5,782 nucleotides of DNA, taken from the NCBI GenBank assembly GCA_902775075.1, contig CACYKX010000196.1, positions 1 through 5,782 of the forward strand, in the 5' to 3' direction. Both the position numbers and the translations under genes were made by a program. Shown here piece after piece: positions 1-4,095 of this stretch (positions are counted from its first letter, which is position 1; each line of letters starts with the position of its first letter). Under the pieces are notes generated by a model. The model had not been told where the DNA came from. It searched no databases and saw nothing but the letters and a program-made list of their open reading frames with translations. Origin of the DNA: an uncultured Prevotellaceae bacterium. Lineage in GTDB: Bacteria; Bacteroidota; Bacteroidia; Bacteroidales; Bacteroidaceae.

Positions 1-19
1 AAATAAAAATTTTAGAAAA

Positions 20-1048
20 ATGGTAAATGTAGCTATTAACGGTTTCGGCCGTATTGGTCGTCTGGCTTTCCGTCAGATGTTTGAAGCTGAAGGTTATGAA
101 GTTGTTGCTATCAACGACTTGACAAGCCCTAAGATGTTGGCTCACCTTTTGAAGTACGATACTGCTCAGGGCGGTTTCGCTGGCAAGTACGGTGAGGGTA
201 AGCACACTGTAGAGGCAACAGAGAACTCTATCATCGTTGATGGTAAGGAGATCAAGATCTCTGCTGAGAAGGACGCTGCTAACTGCCCATGGGCTGCTAA
301 CAAGGTAGACGTTGTTCTTGAGTGCACAGGTTTCTATACATCTAAGGAGAAGGCTTCAGCTCACCTTACAGCTGGTGCTAAGAAGGTAGTTATCTCTGCT
401 CCTGCAGGTAACGATCTTCCTACAATCGTTTACAACACAAACCACAAGACTTTGACAGCTGACGATAAGATTATCTCTGCTGCTTCTTGTACAACAAACT
501 GCTTGGCTCCTATGGCTGCAGCTTTGAACGCATATGCTCCTATCGAGAGCGGTATCATGTCTACAATCCACGCTTATACAGGTGACCAGATGATCCTTGA
601 CGGTCCTCAGCGTAAGGGTGACCTCCGTCGTTCACGTGCAGGTGCTTGCAACATCGTTCCTAACACAACAGGTGCTGCTAAGGCTATCGGTCTTGTAATT
701 CCTGAGTTGAACGGTAAGTTGATCGGTTCTGCACAGCGCGTTCCAACTCCAACAGGTTCTACTACTATCCTTATCGCTGTTGTTAAGGGCAAGGATGTAA
801 CTGTTGAGGGTATCAACGCTGCAATGAAGGCTGCTCAGACTGAGAGCTTCGGTTACAACGAGGATCTTATCGTTTCTTCTGATATCGTTGGTATGCGTTT
901 CGGTTCACTCTTCGACGCTACTCAGACTATGGTATCTAAGATCGATGACGATACATACCAGGTTCAGGTTGTTTCTTGGTACGACAATGAGAACTCTTAT
1001 ACTTCTCAGATGGTTCGTACTATCAAGTACTTCGCTGAGTTGGCTTAA
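20..1048 (+). CDS. gap: Glyceraldehyde-3-phosphate dehydrogenase, type I
   Basis: This cytoplasmic glycolytic enzyme oxidises glyceraldehyde 3-phosphate with NAD+ and phosphate to 1,3-bisphosphoglycerate. The 342-residue protein is full length for the family (about 330-340). It opens with the Rossmann dinucleotide loop NGFGRIGR (residues 7-14). The Asp in INDLT (residue 33) is the residue that normally favours NAD over NADP. The catalytic motif is SCTTNC (156-161), with nucleophile Cys157, and the partner histidine is His184 in IHAYTGDQ. The substrate-phosphate region follows, and WYDNENSY (320-327) is the C-terminal signature. The segment [15 protein letters not shown] resembles Gram-positive GapA, which has DGP where Bacillus has DLP. 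The ATG at 20 gives the canonical N-terminus; only 19 bases precede it, with no Shine-Dalgarno sequence, as is usual in Bacteroidota. The gene ends in tandem TAA TAG. Lysine is encoded almost only by AAG and asparagine mostly by AAC, unlike the genes downstream, which suggests very high expression. It appears to be the last gene of its transcript. Confidence 0.98.
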   Translation: MVNVAINGFGRIGRLAFRQMFEAEGYEVVAINDLTSPKMLAHLLKYDTAQGGFAGKYGEGKHTVEATENSIIVDGKEIKISAEKDAANCPWAANKVDVVLECTGFYTSKEKASAHLTAGAKKVVISAPAGNDLPTIVYNTNHKTLTADDKIISAASCTTNCLAPMAAALNAYAPIESGIMSTIHAYTGDQMILDGPQRKGDLRRSRAGACNIVPNTTGAAKAIGLVIPELNGKLIGSAQRVPTPTGSTTILIAVVKGKDVTVEGINAAMKAAQTESFGYNEDLIVSSDIVGMRFGSLFDATQTMVSKIDDDTYQVQVVSWYDNENSYTSQMVRTIKYFAELA

Positions 1049-1078
1049 TAGAATTTTTACTTTTTCAAGTATAATTCA

Positions 1079-1108
1079 GCCGTACGGTTTTTACCGTGCG
1101 GCTTTTTT
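1079..1108 (+). terminator. Intrinsic terminator after gap
   Basis: A 10-base-pair stem pairs 1079-1088 (GCCGTACGGT) with 1093-1102 (ACCGTGCGGC). It has one G-U wobble, a TTTT loop, and a run of six T immediately after (1103-1108). It lies 31 bases past the gap stop codon, and the mixed GC stem stands out in an AT-rich background. There is no matching A tract upstream, so it should act on the + strand only and separate gap from miaA. Confidence 0.93.
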
Positions 1109-1152
1109 AATATTCTTATGTAAAGTAACCTTACTATCTTTTTTACCCTTTT

Positions 1153-1184
1153 CTTGCAAAAGTGGTATTTTTTAATTATTTTTG
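1153..1184 (+). promoter_or_regulatory. Bacteroides-type promoter for miaA (candidate)
   Basis: TATTTTTG at 1177-1184 fits the Bacteroidota -7 consensus TAnnTTTG exactly. CTTG at 1153-1156 (three of four bases of TTTG) lies 20 bases upstream, the expected spacing. The element falls between the gap terminator and miaA. Transcription would be expected to start around 1190, almost at the start codon, so the message would have little or no leader. AT-rich DNA can yield such matches by chance; position and spacing are what raise confidence. Confidence 0.6.
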
Positions 1185-1190
1185 TGGTCG

Positions 1191-2123
1191 ATGAATAAAA
1201 TGATTACGATATTAGGACCTACTGCCTCTGGCAAAACAGATTTGGCTGCCCATCTTGCGGCAAAAATTCATGCTGAAATTATCAGTGCAGATTCTCGTCA
1301 GGTATATCGCGGAATGGATATTGGTACAGGTAAAGATCTTGCAGATTATACAGTGGATGGAGAACAGATCCCTTATCATCTGATAGATATCTGTGAGCCG
1401 GGTTCTAAGTATAATCTCTTTCAATATCAGGAAGATTTCTTGAAAGCGTATGAGGATATTGTTGATAGGGGTGTGATGCCAATTCTTTGTGGCGGTACAG
1501 GACTATATATCGAATCGGTCCTTGGTGGCTATCATCTATCACCGGTTCCTCAGAATCAAGCTTTACGTGATAGTCTTGCTGGGAAAACACTCGAAGAACT
1601 TACCGAAATGCTTCGACAACTTAAAGCAAAGACCGGTAGCAATATGCACAATAAGACAGATGTGGATAGTTGTCAGCGAGCTATACGTGCAATAGAGATA
1701 GAAACCTATAATCTCGAGCATCCTACTCCAGAACGGGAATTCCCTAAGATAGAAAGTCTTATCATCGGTGTTGATATTGAGCGTGACGCACGTAGGGCAA
1801 AAATATCAGACCGACTGAAAAAGCGACTGGATGGAGGTATGGTAGATGAAATCAAAGGACTGCTCGATAGAGGGATACCTGCGGAAAATCTGATCTATTA
1901 CGGATTGGAATATAAATATGTGACGGAGTATATCATTGGTAAAACCACCTATAAAGAAATGTATCGTAAGTTGGAAATAGCGATCCATCAGTTTGCTAAG
2001 CGACAAATGACCTGGTTTAGAGGGATGGAGAGAAGAGGATACAAGATACATTGGATAGATGCTCTTCAACCAATGGAAACTAAAGTTGATGAGATTATAA
2101 AGTTCATAGAAAAATCAGAATAA
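1191..2123 (+). CDS. miaA: tRNA dimethylallyltransferase MiaA
   Basis: MiaA transfers a dimethylallyl group from DMAPP to N6 of adenosine 37 in tRNAs that read codons starting with U, giving i6A, the precursor of ms2i6A. From the ATG at 1191 the protein has 310 residues, a normal length. The P-loop GPTASGKT is at residues 9-16, followed by ADSRQVYRGMDIGTGK (33-48), GGTGLY (101-106) and the C-terminal hallmark FAKRQMTWFR (268-277). Two family motifs are altered. The usual HPND..R..RALE region reads HNKTDVDSCQRAIRAIE, and the VGYKE-type motif reads YYGLEYKY. This fits a variant subgroup; Bacteroidota often carry two MiaA paralogues, but whether that applies here is inference. A TTG at 1182 is in frame but overlaps the -7 box, and an ATG at 1200 is also in frame. 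ATG 1191 is preferred because MNKMITILGPTASGKT matches family N-termini. The lipid kinase gene 14 bases downstream is probably cotranscribed. Confidence 0.95.
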   Translation: MNKMITILGPTASGKTDLAAHLAAKIHAEIISADSRQVYRGMDIGTGKDLADYTVDGEQIPYHLIDICEPGSKYNLFQYQEDFLKAYEDIVDRGVMPILCGGTGLYIESVLGGYHLSPVPQNQALRDSLAGKTLEELTEMLRQLKAKTGSNMHNKTDVDSCQRAIRAIEIETYNLEHPTPEREFPKIESLIIGVDIERDARRAKISDRLKKRLDGGMVDEIKGLLDRGIPAENLIYYGLEYKYVTEYIIGKTTYKEMYRKLEIAIHQFAKRQMTWFRGMERRGYKIHWIDALQPMETKVDEIIKFIEKSE

Positions 2124-2137
2124 TACATGTTTAGGCT

Positions 2138-3067
2138 ATGATAAACGAGAATAAATGGGGCATCTTGTATTGTCCGAAGAATGGTTTTGGAAGTAGGAAA
2201 TACTGGGAGAAAATCCAAAAGTGTCTGTGTGAGTTTGAAATAGATTTCGACTTTGTACAGAGTGAAAGCTCGGGAAGCGTAGAGCGACTCGTAAACATGT
2301 TGATTAGCAATGGATATAAAACCATTGTTATTGTCGGTGGTGATTCCGCCTTAAATGATGCCGTGAATTGTCTGATGAATGTAGAGAAAGATCTACGTGA
2401 CCAGATAACACTAGGTGTAATACCTCATGGTATTATGAATGATTTTTCTCATTTTTGGGGATTCGAAGAAGATGATTTCGTTAAGACGATAGGGTGGCTT
2501 AAGAAACGTCGCGTTAGAAAGATAGATTTAGGATGTATCCGTTATACGAATAAGCATGGTGATCGCTGTCATCGTTATTTTCTGAATTGCATCAATATCG
2601 GTTTGATAGCTTCCATCATGAACCTTCGTCGTAAGACCCGTCATTTCTTTGGGTCACGTACAATATCTTTTTTGATCTCATTCTTCTTGATGATCTTCCA
2701 GAGAATGGACTATAAGATGAAACTGAAAATAAATAGTGAGAATATAGAACGTAAGGTGATGACACTTTGCATCGGTAACTCTACAGGTTATGGTCAAACC
2801 CCTAATGCAGTCCCTTATAACGGCATGCTAGATATATCTCTTGTTAAGAACACGCAGATAACCCAGTTGTTTGAAGGATTCTATCTTTTTGTAAAAGGTA
2901 AGATATTAAACCATCGTAGTGTTTTACCTTATCGTACCCAAGAGGTAGAAATCGAGAACATAGATCATGCCCTTGTAGGAATAGACGGACGTCTGATGAA
3001 GACACCAATAGGAGAATTCCGAGTAAATGTAGAGCAAGAAGTATTAAACTTCTTGATTCCAGAATAA
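2138..3067 (+). CDS. Diacylglycerol kinase family lipid kinase (divergent YegS/DgkB type)
   Basis: This 309-residue protein has the architecture and usual length (about 290-310) of the DAGK_cat/LCB5 lipid kinases, which phosphorylate diacylglycerol, sphingoid bases or related lipids at the inner membrane face. The first strand opens with GILYCPKNGFG (8-18), like the family's NP.aG. The nucleotide loop is GGDSALND (67-74), then PHGIMNDFS (96-104), NCINIGLIAS (150-159), GNSTGYGQTP (213-222) with YNGMLDIS (227-234), and GIDGR (281-285). Each aligns with a family motif but with changes: GGDGT reads GGDSA, P.GT.NDFA reads PHGIMNDFS, and the late DGE reads DGR. Residues 175-189 are hydrophobic and may help membrane contact, but there is no clear transmembrane helix or signal peptide. 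Fold assignment is strong; the lipid substrate, and whether the enzyme is active, cannot be read from sequence. It starts 14 bases after miaA without its own clear promoter and is probably the second gene of that operon. Confidence 0.82.
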   Translation: MINENKWGILYCPKNGFGSRKYWEKIQKCLCEFEIDFDFVQSESSGSVERLVNMLISNGYKTIVIVGGDSALNDAVNCLMNVEKDLRDQITLGVIPHGIMNDFSHFWGFEEDDFVKTIGWLKKRRVRKIDLGCIRYTNKHGDRCHRYFLNCINIGLIASIMNLRRKTRHFFGSRTISFLISFFLMIFQRMDYKMKLKINSENIERKVMTLCIGNSTGYGQTPNAVPYNGMLDISLVKNTQITQLFEGFYLFVKGKILNHRSVLPYRTQEVEIENIDHALVGIDGRLMKTPIGEFRVNVEQEVLNFLIPE

Positions 3068-3078
3068 AGGATAAAATA

Positions 3079-3107
3079 ATCGGATGAGAGAACTACCCTT
3101 ATCCGAT
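3079..3107 (-). terminator. Hairpin at the convergent junction; probable terminator of the Crp-family gene
   Basis: Bases 3079-3088 (ATCGGATGAG) pair with 3098-3107 (CTTATCCGAT) in a 10-base-pair stem with one G-U pair and a 9-base loop. On the minus strand the stem is followed by ATTATTTTATCC, a U-rich though interrupted tail, and it begins at the stop codon of the regulator gene. On the plus strand the following sequence (ATTTGATATT) is less T-rich, so termination of the miaA-lipid kinase transcript here is possible but weaker. Confidence 0.5.
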
Positions 3108-3800
3108 ATTTGATATTCTACGTAATTCCTCGTCATTGATGATTTTGATTTTTCTACCATCAATGGCGATTATTTTTTCATTGGCAAAAGCAGATAAAGT
3201 TCTGATGGCATTACTTGTTGTCATATTTGATAGACTCGCCATATCTTCTCTGCTCAAGTATATGCTTAGCGTATATCCATCTTCTTCTATTCCATAGCTG
3301 TCTTTTAAGAAGAGTAATGCCTCGGCCAGTCGACCGCGGATATGTTTCTGAGTAAGGTTTACCGTGCGATCATCAGAAATACCCAACTCACGTGAGAGCA
3401 TATAGATGAAATACTTGTTGATCATGAAATTCTGAGACATCAACTGCACAAGGATTTCAATAGGGAAGGATGCGATATAACAAGTCTCAAAGGCCGTAGC
3501 AGCAGTTTTATATTTTTCCTGTGCAAAGAAAGCACGATAGCCGAAAAACTGTCCGTTGCGTATGACACGTACAATTTGGTTGCGGCCAATACCATCTTTG
3601 AAGATTTTCACCTTGCCATGAATTAAATATAAAGCAAGGTTGGGTGACTCGAAATCCCGATAGATATAATCGTTTTTCTTATATCTGCGAATAGTAATAT
3701 TGCGCAAAAGGAGATTGTATTGTTCATCAGTAAGTTCTCCCCACTGCTGTACAATTTGCTGTGCAATTTGATTTTTTGTGTAATCTAATTTTGCTGCCAT
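3099..3800 (-). CDS. Crp/Fnr-family transcriptional regulator
   Basis: This 233-residue cytoplasmic DNA-binding protein has the full two-domain Crp layout. Residues about 22-135 form a cyclic-nucleotide-type beta-roll (LYLIHGKVKIFKDG, 57-70; NGQFFGYRAFF, 82-92), then a dimerisation helix. A winged helix-turn-helix follows from about 150 to 225 (LSREDMASLSNMTTSNAIRTL, 182-202, then a wing at DGRKIKII). The cAMP pocket of E. coli CRP is not conserved: the GE..L..RS pattern reads GYRAF..KT. There is one cysteine (107), so no Fnr-type iron-sulfur cluster. In the recognition helix the counterpart of CRP Arg185 is kept (Arg200), while those of Arg180 and Glu181 are Thr and Ser. The ligand is therefore unknown. 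The ATG at 3800 gives a sensible N-terminus. The gene is divergent from a glycogen debranching enzyme gene, so a role in carbohydrate-use control is plausible. Bacteroides has a Crp-family master regulator of carbohydrate use (Cur/MalR, BT4338), and this could be its orthologue, though I cannot verify that here. Confidence 0.93.
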   Translation of the reverse strand: MAAKLDYTKNQIAQQIVQQWGELTDEQYNLLLRNITIRRYKKNDYIYRDFESPNLALYLIHGKVKIFKDGIGRNQIVRVIRNGQFFGYRAFFAQEKYKTAATAFETCYIASFPIEILVQLMSQNFMINKYFIYMLSRELGISDDRTVNLTQKHIRGRLAEALLFLKDSYGIEEDGYTLSIYLSREDMASLSNMTTSNAIRTLSAFANEKIIAIDGRKIKIINDEELRRISNIG

Positions 3801-3873
3801 ATCCTAAATTCTATCCTTAACCTTATAGTGAGTTCTTATTGTCAGAATGGTATTTCATCATCCTCTACACTTG

Positions 3874-3881
3874 CAAAATTA
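3874..3881 (-). promoter_or_regulatory. Possible -7 box for the Crp-family gene
   Basis: Read on the minus strand, 3881-3874 is TAATTTTG, an exact match to TAnnTTTG. It would place the transcript start near 3868 and give a leader of about 70 bases. No good TTTG lies at the expected 19-21 base spacing (the bases there read about AATG), so this is a half-supported promoter. The same stretch also contains a plus-strand TATTTTTG at 3884-3891 with no partner box, which shows how easily the motif arises here. Confidence 0.4.
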
Positions 3882-3916
3882 CATATTTTTGTTGAAATCG
3901 ACATTTTTTTTGGCGA

Positions 3917-3933
3917 ATTTTATATTATAAAAT
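3917..3933. repeat. 17-base AT-rich palindrome, candidate operator
   Basis: ATTTTATA-T-TATAAAAT is a perfect inverted repeat with 8-base arms and a one-base centre at 3925. It is the left part of a larger imperfect inverted repeat, GCGAATTTTAT (3913-3923) against ATAAAATTTTCGC (3941-3953), which matches except for two extra T in the right arm. Dyad sites are what dimeric Crp-family proteins bind. The sequence is low in complexity, so chance is a real alternative. Confidence 0.35.
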
Positions 3934-3973
3934 AAAAAAAATAAAATTTTCGCATAAATGTATTGACTTTCAT

Positions 3974-4004
3974 TTTGTCGTGCAAGAAAAAATCCCTACC
4001 TTTG
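3974..4004 (+). promoter_or_regulatory. Bacteroides-type promoter for the debranching enzyme gene
   Basis: TTTG at 3974-3977 and TACCTTTG at 3997-4004 match both halves of the Bacteroidota housekeeping promoter (TTTG, TAnnTTTG) exactly, with a 19-base spacer. Transcription would start around 4011 and leave an 85-base leader before the ATG at 4096. In the leader I see only a weak 5-base-pair hairpin (4046-4060). This is the best promoter in the window. Confidence 0.75.
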
Positions 4005-4095
4005 AAGTCATAAAACTAAGAATTGAGAAATCGCATTAAGAAATACAGAGACTCATTCTGAAATCGACAAAACATTTAAACCTTAATACACATCT

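Larger units (their letters stand above)
3893..4069. repeat. 11-base direct repeat TGAAATCGACA in the divergent region
   Basis: TGAAATCGACA occurs at 3893-3903 and again at 4059-4069 in the same orientation, 166 bases apart. A related GAAATCGCA lies at 4027-4035. One copy is just upstream of the candidate regulator promoter and the other is inside the predicted leader of the debranching-enzyme message. It is not an obvious dyad. It may be a regulator half-site or coincidence. Confidence 0.35.
3801..4095. other. Divergent intergenic control region
   Basis: These 295 bases separate the Crp-family regulator (leftward) from the debranching enzyme (rightward). The region is very AT-rich, most strongly at 3904-3950. 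It contains a -7-like box facing the regulator, a well-matched promoter facing the debranching enzyme, a 17-base palindrome and an 11-base direct repeat, all listed separately. I see no ORF of note, tRNA, recognisable riboswitch, or intrinsic terminator in it. Confidence 0.8.

Noticed and set aside
888..1175. 95-codon open frame overlapping the end of gap and its terminator
   Set aside because: It is an alternative frame of gap running through the terminator hairpin; the product is low-complexity hydrophobic sequence with no recognisable motif.
1182..1190. Upstream TTG start adding three residues (MWS) to MiaA
   Set aside because: It lies within the candidate -7 box and would precede the likely transcript start; ATG 1191 gives a family-like N-terminus.
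3884..3891. Plus-strand TATTTTTG as a second promoter for the debranching enzyme
   Set aside because: There is no TTTG at the required spacing upstream, and the exact two-part promoter at 3974-4004 is closer and better.
3963..3968. TTGACT as an E. coli sigma-70 -35 box
   Set aside because: No TATAAT-like -10 sits 16-18 bases downstream, and the Bacteroidota-type promoter explains the region better.
4046..4060. Hairpin CAGAG/TTCTG in the debranching-enzyme leader as a riboswitch or attenuator
   Set aside because: Only five base pairs including a G-U, with no T tract or recognised aptamer; such stems are common by chance.
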